NCBI GenBank assembly: GCA_963575645.1
Contig: OY754465.1
Span: 2,232,001-2,296,000 of the forward strand
Reading direction: 5' to 3'
Length of the DNA stretch: 64,000 bases
Origin: Xanthostigma xanthostigma
Lineage: Eukaryota; Arthropoda; Insecta; Raphidioptera; Raphidiidae
Each line of letters begins with the position of its first letter. Position 1 is the first letter of the stretch. A program made the translations under genes and the position numbers. Positions 8,870 through 19,569 of the stretch are shown here, one piece after another. The notes beneath the pieces were generated by a model. It was given only the letters and a program-made list of their open reading frames with translations. It was not told the DNA's origin and did not search any database.

Positions 8870-10110
8870 TATATTTTACGTAAGAGAAAATGGTCAACAG
8901 TGTATGTAACGTTGTAACAGTTACTTATGTGTTGTCACTATTTATACAATTTTTTTTTCATTTGATTCATCGTTCATACCACTCAACGCTCATAACAAAA
9001 CTCACTACAAGTTGTTATTATAAGTCTATAGGTACACAATCGTACAAAAAAACTTATTGAAACATATGTCAACATAGTCACCATATAAACTTATCCATAG
9101 CTATTATAAATTCTGCTTTCTTTAAAAGGCGTTTGCTGTTCCAACCATTCTTGCTCTTTCTATTTTGTTCTCAGTAAAAGATCGACTATCGAACGAATTC
9201 AATTCGAAAGAAGTCGAATCCTGACAAAAATACGACACTGGAAATTTTCGTGGTGTCTAATTCGTGTAGCGGTATATTTTTATTGATTTTCCTCTACTAT
9301 TTAAAACCAATGTCAGGACGTTTTTTATGATGCCTTGGCTGATTGCCTCTTCAACGTATGTTGTTACGAAATTGAATACCATAACGACATTATCTGTCAT
9401 TAAACATCGCCGAATCAACATTAAGTCATCAAGAAACCAAAAAAAATGAAACATATTTCGTCTAGTTCAAGTCAAAATATGGTGGAAGCAAAGAGTTTGC
9501 TAACGACGGTTAAAACAGAGCTATTGTTCTCCTTGATAAAACTACGCGATTTACGTAGTAATCGAGTTCTTATCAACATAATCGCGAAGGAGACAAAAAA
9601 GCAGACACGATATCGAGACTTTTTTTTGAACTCAGAAATCGGTATCCAAAGTATTCTATCAAATTAATTGTCCTTAAAATTAGTGCTCTTGGAGGAACAA
9701 AACCGTCATGTTTGGTAAATATAAAAGCTATCCCGGACATGTCAGGGTCCAGTATGTCTCATTCAGAAGGCTGTACTTGTAGATGCTAGGTACGAAGCTG
9801 GAAATGACGTCACTGCGGGCTGCCTTGCTAGCTCAGAAGATAGGTTTTAAAATTAGAACAGGGGCTATTTTCCCTGCTAGATTTGTTGCTAGGTATGAGT
9901 AAGAACCAATCAGGAAGCAGTATCTTCACGTGGGCACTTGAACAAACGCCCACATGGCGTCATTCTGCCAGACAACAGACACGTTTTGCTCTGTGTTTAA
10001 TGTTTATATTCGAATTGTCACTGCGCGCGCACCAGATCTATCCACATAACACGCTTGAAAAATAGTCTCGTGTAAAGCGAGCACTTAACAGCAATCAAGA
10101 AAACTAGCGA
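8870..10110. other. No supported gene
   Basis: Mixed sequence. A 73-codon + frame (9446-9667) opposes a minus frame over the same DNA; neither shows a motif I recognise or splice-site support. No inverted ends or copies elsewhere were noted. Confidence 0.4.
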
Positions 10111-10120
10111 TAGAAAAAAA

Positions 10121-10590
10121 TATAGTTTAAAAAAAACTAAAAAACACGCTTTATATCGAACTAAAAAGTAAAAAATAATTTTTTTAAAATAAGCTTAAAA
10201 AGCGTGGGGCGCTTTGTTCCACATTTTCGTACATCGAGCGCCCAACGCTTTTTAAGCTTATTTTAAAAAAATTATTTTTTACTTTTTAGTTCGATATAAA
10301 GCGTGTTTTTTAGTTTTTTTTAAACTATATTTATTTTTCACTTTTTAGTTTGAGGATCTATAAAAGAATTTATTAATCCTGGGGGTCCTAATAAGGATAA
10401 TGGGAAACTGTTATCAAATTATTGCATTGTCATCGGTCCTTGATACGTATGCAAAGTTTCAAATTAATCAGACTTCGGGAAATTGGTGAAAATTATGCTC
10501 AAAGATTCCGTTACATGCATACATACATACATAATACATACATACATACATACATAGTTAGTTACAACCCAAACTAATATAAAGCGTTTA
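10121..10590 (+). mobile_element. Foldback-headed repeat, copy 1
   Basis: The first 210 bp (10121-10330) form a near-perfect inverted repeat with arms of about 95 bp starting TATAGTTTAAAAAAAACTAA. The spacer is about 20 bp, GCTTTGTTCCACATTTTCGT. A 3' module then follows with TTTCAAATTAATCAGACTTC, a (CATA)n run and AACTAATATAAAGCGTTTA. The final ATAAAGCGTTT mirrors ACGCTTTAT inside the arms. A nearly identical copy is at 30366. The (CATA)n-plus-tail module resembles insect non-LTR/SINE 3' ends, but the foldback head points to a DNA element; unresolved. Confidence 0.75.
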
Positions 10591-10599
10591 ATTAGTAGG

Positions 10600-11140
10600 C
10601 AAATCTAGCAAGGAATCTAGCAGCATTTCTAGCCTCGTGTGCGGCGGCCCTTATTAAGGAATTTTTCCTTCTCTATATGTTATACTAATAATAAATAATA
10701 ATGTTTATTACTGATTCACATAATGTCAAAAGACCCGTTAAATGCATTTATGTAGTAAAAAACTCTTAATTAAAGAAAAATGTCTAAAAATATTTCCTCG
10801 TTTGGTACAGGAAATAAGATAATTTTATAGAAAAGAATGTATTTTTTTTTAAGTACGGTATTACTGGGCCATATTTAATAATTGGCTGTCAAAGAATAAG
10901 CATTGAAACCTGTGATATTTAAGTTTCATTTGATGTAAAGAAAAAAACAGAACAATACCCAAGTCTCAAGGGTAATTAGCATGCCCTTCAGAAGACGTAC
11001 TTTACCGTAACAGAGAACTTTGTTACACAACAGCGAGGTTGAAAGAACTTCTCTGCCTATATGAGTAATATGTGGTTACAATGTTTTATAAAGTCACTTT
11101 GCAGTGCCGGCTTAAATTCGAAACACCAATTAATATTGTT
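10600..11140. other. No supported feature
   Basis: AT-rich sequence. I see no terminal repeats, tandem units or coding signature. Confidence 0.5.
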
Positions 11141-11142
11141 AT

Positions 11143-11400
11143 ATTAATGTCTTTAGGTTCAACACGAATAGGCGGAGATATTTGATCTCGCACCATATTT
11201 AAGTATTTTTGGGAATTTAATGTCCCATTAATAAAAAAGTTCGATTATGTTGTCATCATTTGAATATTTTCTTCGGTAGTATACACATTCATTTTGCAAA
11301 AGAATATTATCTGTCAAATTGAAAAACAAGATTTCAAGGCTCACTCTGATCTAGTCATTTTTTCCCAATGTTAATTTCCCTATGTGCACCTTACGTGTAC
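11143..11400. mobile_element. Tc1/mariner-type element fragment (3767 family)
   Basis: Matches the right half of the element at 3767: TCTTTAGGTTCAACACGAAT through to the terminal repeat CCTATGTGCACCTTACGTG. The left half is missing, and CCTTACGTGT is duplicated at the right end. Confidence 0.75.
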
Positions 11401-11956
11401 CTTACGTGTTTGTCTCTTTTGAAGCGGACGAGCGTAACACCACACTTGAAGCGGTGGAGCGTAAAGCATCACCAATTGATTTTTAAAATTTCCGTATCGG
11501 GCCTTATAACTCAAAATCGTTTCTTACGGTGTAAACTTCAAAAACTATACTACCCATTAGTATATTTCATCATGCAACAAAAAAATTGCCACAAATAAAA
11601 AAAACGTAATTTATTCATCAAAGGATTACGGTTTATACATCCTATTTTCAGCGAGACAAAGCAATTTTTTGTTGTTGTGTTCCATTATTAACACCTTTAA
11701 AAAATGCTTAAATATTGACATAACGCATTACAATTTGTTTCATTAGGCTACAATGGCTTATGGTTTTATGATAATTTTAAATTTAAAAAATTGTCGAGAT
11801 TCATAACAAATGATCATGTATATTAGAATAATTTTTACAATTTACCATCTTAACTTGCATTGAGGTATGTTATAGTTTTAGTATTATCTATCTATAATGT
11901 TTATAATGTAAGTTAGAAATTATAATAATATATGTAACGAATATTATACATGTTCA

Positions 11957-12065
11957 TAGGCCCTGATGATGAAAGTATATTTTTCGAAACGTTGGCCACA
12001 AGCGATACACTGGTAAAGCTTATTTTCAATTGTTCCTCAACCAAATAAATCTCCTTCAATACATA
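11957..12065 (+). mobile_element. Penelope-like element fragment
   Basis: CCCTGATGATGAAAGTATAT, TTTTTCGAAACGTTGGCC and TGGTAAAGCTTATTTT, followed by CCTCAACCAAATAAATCTCC. The same order occurs at 47063-47135, and the last part recurs at 63844-63966. CTGATGA...GAAACGT blocks of this kind are known from Penelope-like retroelement terminal repeats of arthropods. No coding part is present. Confidence 0.4.
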
Positions 12066-12380
12066 TTTTGGAACAAAACTTCTACTAACAATGGCTTATG
12101 TTTGCAGTTGTTGCAATTTCTTTTCTTAGGCCGGCCCTGGATATGAGTATAATTTTTCTCACATTTTACGCATATGTAAATGATACGTGCATACGGGTTC
12201 ATAATGAATAATTATCACCTAACTAATAGAATTCATAGTAATACATTATGTTACAACAGAAAACAAAGTAAATTTGACTTTTTACATTTGTAGAAACTAG
12301 ACGAAAACACACTTCTAAAAACTGATAAGACCGATGACACATATAACTAGCAAAACTGTTAGTGCACTGCAAGAGATATT

Positions 12381-12546
12381 AGCTCTGTTCCAACCTCTCT
12401 GCGAACGCTAACAAATGGGTGAAGAGCGAGCCAAATCGAGATCTTGTACTAATACTTTCGAAACAATTTGAAACTTTAACAGCGTTCCAAACCATGGAAG
12501 ACCGTGACTATAGTATTATAGTTCGTAGAGAGGCTGGAACAAAGCT
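12381..12546. mobile_element. Small MITE
   Basis: Terminal inverted repeats of about 26 bp: AGCTCTGTTCCAACCTCTCT on the left and the mirror of AGCTTTGTTCCAGCCTCTCT on the right. Total length is 166 bp, non-coding. No clear target duplication, so the superfamily is not assigned. Confidence 0.7.
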
Positions 12547-12802
12547 TTAGTTAAAACATTAATTGTGTTAAAATAACGGACAATGCAAAAGACTTTGTTG
12601 TTCGGATATATGCTTTCTGCAACCCAGAATAACTGTATTTATTAAAGTGGAATGATATCTTTTATATTGTGTTGGTATCTGAATACAATAATGAAGTAGC
12701 ATACAAAATTTAAAAGTCTCGGTACATTCTCGAGTTTATTTACATAATCATTCTTATTCCTCCTCAACAAACAAATACAAAAGTAAACTACGATATACAT
12801 TA

Positions 12803-13590
12803 TAGGCCCCACTCACGATCAAACTTCATGCCACAGTTCAGTGTTCAGTGAAGTTGGACAGATTAATCGAAAGACTGACTGGCACCACACACAGTTCATG
12901 CAAACTGCTCAGTTTTTTAAATTTTTTGTGTTCAGTTTGGTTCAGTTGTTGGCATACACTCGTCGAGTATAGATACATAAGATATATTATATTATATACA
13001 CACTATAATATTATACTATAGAGTATAGTTCAATAATAAGAACTAAATGAGTAATTTAAATGGTGAGGATTGGCTGTTCAGAGCTATGGGATTGTATTTA
13101 AAACAGAGAAATAAGAAAAAAAAAGAAGAATATGGGTGAAAAATTGGTTAGAAATGCGTGATTCAAGAAGTCATGTTTATTTGATTAATGAATTACATCT
13201 TGAGCCGCTTGATTGCAATAATTATTTACGAATGAATGAATTAACTTACAATTATTTACTGGAATTAGTTATCCTATTTATTAAGAACCAGGACACAAAT
13301 ATGTGAAAATCTATTTCTGCACAAGAAAGGCAGCAACATTGAGATTTTTGGCTTCTGGTTGTACAAAACACAGAACTCCAAAAACTGAACTGAAAAACAC
13401 CCACACACACAACAGTTTACTTGAACACTGAACACTGAAGTCGTTCAAAAATCAAGATGCATTTGATGAGTTCATGCTTGACTTCAGTGTTGGTTTCAGT
13501 GTTTATTTGTCCCACACACTATCATGCTTCACTGAACTATAAGTTTGAACACTGAACTGTTGCATGAAGTGTGATCGTGAGTGGGGCCTA
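12803..13590 (+). mobile_element. PIF/Harbinger element, internally deleted, TTA target duplication
   Basis: The ends TAGGCCCCACTCACGATCA and their mirror match over about 45 bp with two mismatches and are flanked by TTA on both sides, the target site of PIF/Harbinger elements. The interior keeps the start of a Harbinger transposase in sense orientation, with a stop and a frameshift. Subterminal GTTCAGTGTTCAGTGAAG words repeat near both ends. The second half of the transposase and any Myb-like partner gene are gone. Confidence 0.9.
13124..13359 (+). pseudogene. Harbinger transposase N-terminal remnant
   Basis: The frame reads RRIWVKNWLEMRDSRS at the start, then YLRMNELTYNYLLELV and KNQDTNM followed by a TGA where the family has arginine. 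After the stop it continues KSISAQER and, in another frame, AATLRFLASG. The order W(V)..W..RD, FRM/LRM..., QDTN.RK(S/A)IS..ERLA.TLRFLA.G is characteristic of Harbinger (DDE_Tnp_4-type) transposases before the catalytic domain. The catalytic domain itself is absent. Confidence 0.85.
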
Positions 13591-13782
13591 TTAGATATAA
13601 TGGAAAAGATCGTATTTACTTTGAATGTTTCTCATTGAACTCTGCATAATATACTTCGAATAATAGGCATTGATTGTGTAATAGGCGTCAGTGATTTAAA
13701 TATTTATGTCTTTATAACCTCAAATGTGCGAATCCAAAAATGATAGATATATTATTGAATCAAATACTAACTGGCGAAAATA

Positions 13783-14300
13783 TACAGAGTGTCCCACGAC
13801 ATGACTGCCATATCCTGGGACTGTGTTGCTGGGGTGATTTCAAGTCAAAAATGTCTAATGAACATATACCCGGAACGCTATCCTAACTGAGCTAGATGCA
13901 TTTGAAATTTTAGGTAAGTAGTAGTAGGAATTCCCTACTAATTTAAAAATCATTTAAAAAGAAATCGCTTTTTTGAATTAGTTGCTCAAAATGTCCACCC
14001 AGTTGCTGTATACATAGTCTAGCTCTTCTTAGAATTGAAGTGGTAGCTCTGCGAAGAGTCTCAGCATCAGCATGAGTAAATACTAATGGTGATTCACAGC
14101 CACCTGGTCTTTTTAATAATAACAAAGCCAACAGCCGAACCTAATACCTGCATTAATGGGCTTACTTATTTAAAATTTCAAATGCTTCTAGCTCAGTTAG
14201 GATAGCGTTCCGGGTATATGTTCATTAGACATTTTTGACTTGAAATCATCCCAGCAACACAGTCCCAGGCTATGGCAGTCATGTCATGGGACACCCTGTA
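13783..14300 (-). mobile_element. Mariner-like element with long terminal repeats, TA duplication
   Basis: The ends TACAGAGTGTCCCACGACAT and GTCATGGGACACCCTGTA are the tips of terminal inverted repeats of about 140 bp, which include GTTAGGATAGCGTTCCGGG in both arms. TA flanks both sides. The central 230 bp are unique and code, on the minus strand, for the end of a transposase. Repeats that long are unusual for mariner-type elements. Confidence 0.85.
13943..14131 (-). pseudogene. Mariner-like transposase C-terminal remnant
   Basis: An open frame of 62 codons containing ETLRRATTSILRRARLCIQQ followed by LGGHFEQLI. The LC(I)...GGHFE(H/Q)L ending is a familiar C-terminus of insect mariner-type (IS630 superfamily) transposases. 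The catalytic DDE/D region is missing, and the sequence before GGCESP does not look like transposase. The apparent ATG is not a true start. Confidence 0.7.
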
Positions 14301-14730
14301 TATTAATATTGATTAAGGTAAACCAAAAATTCCAAAAACGGCACAATATTCGTATAAATTATTTTAAAGTAATAGTAAAACTGAGAGATTAATGTAATAA
14401 AATATTATAGCATTGTTGCGTAAGAAACTGCGGGTTATAATTTACAATGTCAAAGTGTCTTGTTAAGACTTCAATAAAAATAAGATATCTCCATTTTGTT
14501 GTTTCTAAAGCACATAATCCGCCGGTAAATCTTATTAATGTTCCTCTGTCTGACACAAAACATGCTGATAATAGATATCGGACATTAATTCTGCCCCCGT
14601 CTCCGATAAACTGTACGTATTATATCTGTGATCTCAAAAATTGAATCTATAAGCCACGTGCACCGACTTGGGTTAAAAAGCTAAGTTTAATTCTATATAC
14701 TATCGAATATCAATTGTTTCACTTTCTACT

Positions 14731-15210
14731 ATGGCCACATTCACCGAACGTGAGTAGTTATTTATTCGGTTCATTTGATTTTATTCCTCCGAATAAATAG
14801 TCATAATTCAATTCACCGTTGGGTGTCTATAATTCACAATCTCTCTTTCAATTCACCAACCATAATTATGTTTACCGCAGGTATAAATCTATTCTGTCTT
14901 ACTTCGAGGGTATAAATATTAATGAATTTATTTATGTGTTGTTTATAAACCTTTTGTGAAGTGTATATAGTTATAAAACGCTACAGTTTTGTGTGCAATT
15001 GGGTTAGGAATTAGGATAAAACATTATTATTTTGTGAAATTTTTTTTTGACGTTTACACTAACGCCATCGGTTGGATTTTTGGGTGAACGTCAAAATATT
15101 CAACAAAAAGAGCAAGGAGTATAGTGCAGTGTATGTTTATTCTTTAACTAACTTTTCTACCTAATATTTTGCTTGGTGAATTGAAAGTAAATTTTATCCT
15201 AAAGAATAAA
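14731..15210 (+). mobile_element. Repeat family E, copy 1
   Basis: Starts ATGGCCACATTCACCGAACG and contains TTATTCCTCCGAATAAATAG, CAGGTATAAATCTATTCTGT and TTTACACTAACGCCATCGGT. Copies are at 22894, 48419 and 63481 and a fragment at 37377 (inverted). The copy at 48419 shows matching inverted ends, so this is a non-autonomous DNA element; here the right end is lost. Confidence 0.75.
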
Positions 15211-15263
15211 TAAATAAACTAAAATAACATGATCTGTAGTAATTGAAATAATTCTAAAACATA

Positions 15264-15841
15264 TCATATATATTAATACGCCTCCCTTTTTAGAAAAAAC
15301 CTCACAATTTCTCCACATATAAATTATATATCATTTTACAGATAATTGCTTGCTCTACTGACATCGGCAACTAAAAAATTTATTATTGCTTATGTTTTTG
15401 TAAATTAATTAAAATACAGCAACGCTGAACAACGTCTGCCATCTAACGGCTTTAGTTTTGAAACAACGTCAACACTTCGATCTGTCATCTGACCTTCATA
15501 TTGTAATACAACAAACACAATACTGCATACTGCCATTTGACGGTTTTAATTTTGAAACAGCGAGCAACGCTGAACAACGTCACAGCAATGCTGCATGATG
15601 CCATATGACGGCTTAGCTCAACGCTTTTGCTACTTGCGCCTCTATATGACAATTTTAGTAAAATATTTCTTCGATCTGTCATCTGAGCTTCATATTGTAA
15701 TACAACAAAAAGAAGAACGTTATAAGCAGTGTGCAAAATTAGAAACTAATTGAATACCTGCAATCATATTTAAAAAATAATTTTGTAAAGTGATAATTAT
15801 TATATTTATTTAGTGCGAATAATTCGCACAGGTCACACTAG
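15264..15841 (+). mobile_element. Non-autonomous Helitron, hairpin GTGCGAAT family, copy 1
   Basis: Inserted between A and T: A|TCATATATATTAATACGC at the left, CTAG|T at the right. The 3' end has the hairpin GTGCGAATAATTCGCAC nine bases before CTAG, the standard Helitron arrangement. A segment with GAGCAACGCTGAACAACGTC and CTTCATATTGTAATACAAC is duplicated inside relative to the copy at 57739. The short coding-like segment kept in that copy is frameshifted here by a 2-base deletion. Confidence 0.85.
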
Positions 15842-15849
15842 TATGTATA

Positions 15850-16440
15850 TATAATAATTTGGAATGCATGGCATAATATTCGACCTTGCAATTGCAGGTC
15901 AACGGAAATGCATAATAAGGAAAAAAGTATCTAAGAAATCTCATAATTACTTTATGATGGACCGCATAATTTAAAAATAATTAAACAAGATTAACAACAA
16001 TTATTGTAAAATTGTTCCGACACTAATTAGTTAAAATTCAATTCAGTTGACTTGCCTTAGCGTTTATATATGAATAAAATTGCAGTTATGTTCGTTCGGT
16101 CGTCACATAAAAAGCATCTTTCGATACGTCAAAATATTTGAACTAAACTTATGCTTCATATCATATTTAGATTTTCAGTTGGACGTTAGGATTTTTGGAG
16201 AATGGTTTCCGATTCATATGAGAACAGGGAATATTTCAGTCAATTAAACTATAACAAATGGCATTATTGATTTTCAGACTAGTAATTATGCATTTTTAAA
16301 TAAGTATCAGAAAAACCAACATAATATGTAGTTTCGTGATAACAAGTGATAAAGTTTTCTCCTAGTAGAAAGAATTATTTTTATGGAGTTTTTTGCTCAG
16401 TAGTTATCTACCAAAAATCGTATTTTGTAGCTTGACTTTT
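15850..16440. other. No supported feature
   Basis: AT-rich sequence without inverted ends, repeats or coding frame that I can recognise. Confidence 0.45.
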
Positions 16441-16446
16441 AACAAA

Positions 16447-16830
16447 TCGTCGTTGGTTCTGTAATAGCTCTTATGTGCATAGTTGGCCGATTTTACGTTT
16501 TTTAGATGAAAAGATTCAGGAAACGGAGCTCTATACACTAGTAATACCTCCAAATTAATTTTACAGTAACCAACAAGGGGAAGTAACTCTTATGTGAAAA
16601 GTTGTATCAAATAATTCCTTCCATGTGCCAATAAATCCAAAATTAACGTTAAATATTTTTTAAGAAAATACTTCGTCTTAATTAAACACGTATAGTGAAG
16701 ATAAGTATGGACTAGTAATATACCTCTGAAATTGCTAGTTCTTACCATCGATTGCTGAAATAACCACTTTTTGGCCATTTCTGCAAATTTTCCTTTTTGC
16801 ACATAAGATATATTACAGAACCAACGACGA
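16447..16830. mobile_element. MITE with TCGTCGTTGG ends
   Basis: 384 bp bounded by TCGTCGTTGGTTCTGTAATA and the exact mirror of its first 20 bases, extended by an imperfect TCTTATGTGCA match. The interior holds a second TAACTCTTATGTGAAAAGTT block near 16585. Non-coding; superfamily unknown. Confidence 0.85.
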
Positions 16831-17149
16831 AATATACATTTTTTAGAAAAAGTGTCACTCTATGGAGTATATTTTTAACAAAACACTTGAACGTTTATCG
16901 ATAATTTCACGAAATTATGCAAATCGTGATTTATTTATAATAGTACTTGATCGGTTAAAAATAAGCCGACAAATCACGCCATTAATTAGACTCGAGGATT
17001 CCGAAGAAGTTAATTAATTCCTGCTTAATAGTTTTGTCACATCGCTGTTCTCTTGTCATTTGTACATAGATGCGTTGTGATCAGTGTCGTAGCGTACAAT
17101 TTTTATGACTTGTGCGCTCTTGTCCCCATCTCTTTGATTATTATACTAG

Positions 17150-17467
17150 TATAGTACGCGCCACGAATCTAAAAGGCTCGGAAGTTAGATGCGAAAGCGG
17201 GCTTGCGCTTGTACAGTCTGTTGAAAAACTACAAACTCGCAATTCAACGAAACTATAATAGCAATAACAACTTGACAATAGCGTACTCGACTGTACTTTA
17301 AAGCAGGAAAGCGACAAGTGACAAAGGCAACGAGCGATCACGGCCAATCACCGACGAGCGCACGTTCCGTGCAAGTAGCTGGTGTGTCACAACGGCTCTA
17401 AAATGTGCCTTTGCGACGCTATTTGTTACTAACTTCCGAACCTTTTAAATCCGTGGCGCGTACTATA
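17150..17467. mobile_element. MITE with GTACGCGCCACG ends
   Basis: 318 bp with inverted ends TATAGTACGCGCCACG...AAGG..CGGAAGTTAG of about 39 bp. TATA at each tip cannot be separated from the repeat, so a TATA or TA duplication is possible. The interior is GC-richer than the surroundings (GCGATCACGGCCAATCACCG region) and non-coding. Confidence 0.85.
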
Positions 17468-17734
17468 ATTTTACTAGCTTCGCTCAGACGTAAAAATAGA
17501 CAGCTCTAGACCCTCGCGCTTATTTACTCTAACATAAATCGGGAAGGGGAGACGCACCGAACTGGAAATATTTATACGGTTTTATACTAGTATGTAAATT
17601 TCATGATGCCTGTGGCACTGTCTGAGAGGTTTTTTGTCTGGCGGGAAAATACAAGTATTTTCTATTAACCTACTTAAAAAAAGAGGTTATAATTCGTCAT
17701 TTCGACTTTGATTCACAAGAAGTGCTTATTCGGT

Positions 17735-18110
17735 CCGGCTTTGCTCGAATTTGCCACCGTTTTTTCGTCGACTTACGTTGCAAAATTGATCCACACGAAA
17801 AGCGCTAAACATTAAAATGGGTATAGTAAGCTATCCTTAAAAGATAGACATATGCCATCGCGGACTTTTCTGTAGACCTATAAAAGAGGAACAATTCCAC
17901 CATACATTGTTTTGTTATATCTCAAAGGGATTAGGCAGTGTTTCCGATGAAAGCTTGATTTTTTCCGACATCTTCAACAATCATCGTCATATTTCAATCA
18001 ATTTATACACATAAACCTTTCTCTCGAATCACTCCGTCCATTGGTGAAAACCGTATGAAAATCTTTTCGGTAGTTTTTGAGTTTATCGCGTTCAGACAGA
18101 CAGACGCGGC
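17735..18110 (+). mobile_element. Interspersed retroposon-like repeat
   Basis: Starts CGGTCCGGCTTTGCTCGAAT, passes through CGTCGACTTACGTTGCAAAA and ends with TTTTTGAGTTTATCGCGTTC and CAGACAGACAGACG. Fragments recur at 4577 (inverted) and 56305. The 3' CAGACAGACAGACG type of tail is common in insect interspersed repeats. No ORF. Confidence 0.55.
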
Positions 18111-18942
18111 GTGCGGGTCTTAGTGATTTTGCGTATACGTTTCAACCGCATCGCCGCATGTCTCTCATTGCAACACTGGTTCTTACTACAGCGTTGTCTG
18201 GTGCTAAAAATAGATTTACCTTCGCAATGAACTTATAAATACTATTAAATATGTGCATATTATTCAAGGAAAAATGTTGTTTTACAAGAAGAATTACTTA
18301 TGCGCATACCAGACTTGTTTCAAGAACTACAGTGCAAAGATTAAAAACTATGTAAAAACTAAAATCACTTTGTGCAAGCTGTTATCGAAAGACAGATTAA
18401 ACTGAAGAAAAATATAAATGTCTTTCGGTAAAAAAATTCCAATAGTTCTAAAAGAACTGGTAAAAGTATTAATTCAAGTTCGGTTTATTTTTAAAAATAA
18501 TAATTAATTGAATGTATAAATTGATGTTATAAGATCAGATAACATTGGTGAGATAAAAAAAATTGTTTAATTGGATCGTTATAAAACGTGGCAACCTGAG
18601 TTTATGTTATTTTTTTTTTGTCTACAGTGGTCAGCAAATGGAAAGTCAACATGCTTTTTACTATGGTTCCAAATACATGTTATTAAAAAAATGTTTTTTT
18701 AGTTTTTACGAAATAATTAAGATTGCATTTTTGTAGCTCCTGTTTTTAAATACTTACATGGTTAGATTTATAATGCGAAAAAAAAATGTTATCTTAACTC
18801 CACCAAATTAAATTATAACAAAAATGCAACGTTATGTCTTCAAGAACTGACAATGACCATCTTGTTGAAGATGCTGAATCAAGAACTGTGCTAGATCAGC
18901 TTCATGATGATGCTAACCCAAAACATTATCATAATCAGAGGT
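18111..18942. other. No supported feature
   Basis: AT-rich sequence with several short poly-T and poly-A runs. Nothing else identifiable. Confidence 0.45.
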
Positions 18943-19205
18943 ATTCCATCAGGAAGATGATGATGATAATGTGAAATTGACTCTATTCCATAAATAGAGT
19001 AATTGTGATTCATTGAAGTTAATGAGAGGCATTTGGAAAAAATCCGTGGCGTAAGCATCAAAAGCAAATTCAGTATTGTTTTGCTGTGATCCTTACGCCA
19101 AGGAATTTTTTCCAAATACCTCTCATTAACTTCAATGAATCACAATTACTCTATTTATTGAATAGAGTCAATTTCATATTATCATCATCATCTTCCTGAT
19201 GGAAT
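18943..19205. mobile_element. Foldback element
   Basis: Arms of about 125 bp: ATTCCATCAGGAAGATGATG... on the left mirrors ...CATCATCATCTTCCTGATGG on the right, with AATGAATCACAATTACTCTA inside. Small substitutions and one indel separate the arms. Its right end overlaps the start of the 199-bp tandem repeat that follows. Confidence 0.85.
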
Positions 19206-19569
19206 TATTGCGATCACAAAATACGATCGCATTCATTTCATCAGGAAGAAGATTACTGAGATCATTCTTGATCAATAAATTATCTTAACCATCCATTTGA
19301 CGATGTTGAATCAAAACTGATCTTAAATCTCTGCCAAATATGGAACTGATTCTGGTTAGATTATGATTAATTTCATACTATCATAACCATCTTCCTGATG
19401 GAATTATTGCGATAATATAATACGATCGCATTCATTTCATCAGGAAGAAGATTACTGAGGTCATTCTTGATCAATAAATGATCTTAACCATCCGTTTGAC
19501 GATGTTGAATCAAAACTGATCTTAATTCTGTGCCAAATATGGAACTCATTCTGGTTAGATTATGATTGA
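19171..19569 (+). repeat. Two-copy tandem repeat, 199-bp unit
   Basis: Units at 19171-19369 and 19370-19569 share ATTTCATA, CATCTTCCTGATGGAATTAT, ATTCATTTCATCAGGAAGAA and TGGTTAGATTATGATT in the same order with about ten differences. Each unit itself holds a CTTCCTGATG / CATCAGGAAG mirror pair. Confidence 0.85.

Noticed and set aside
9446-9667. 73-codon ORF, superficially like part of a hAT-type protein
   Set aside because: No specific motif could be confirmed, the opposite strand is open as well, and no terminal repeats were found.
10505-10558. CRISPR-like array or microsatellite locus at the CATA run
   Set aside because: Simple (CATA)n tail of an interspersed repeat, also present in the copy at 30366; no spacers.
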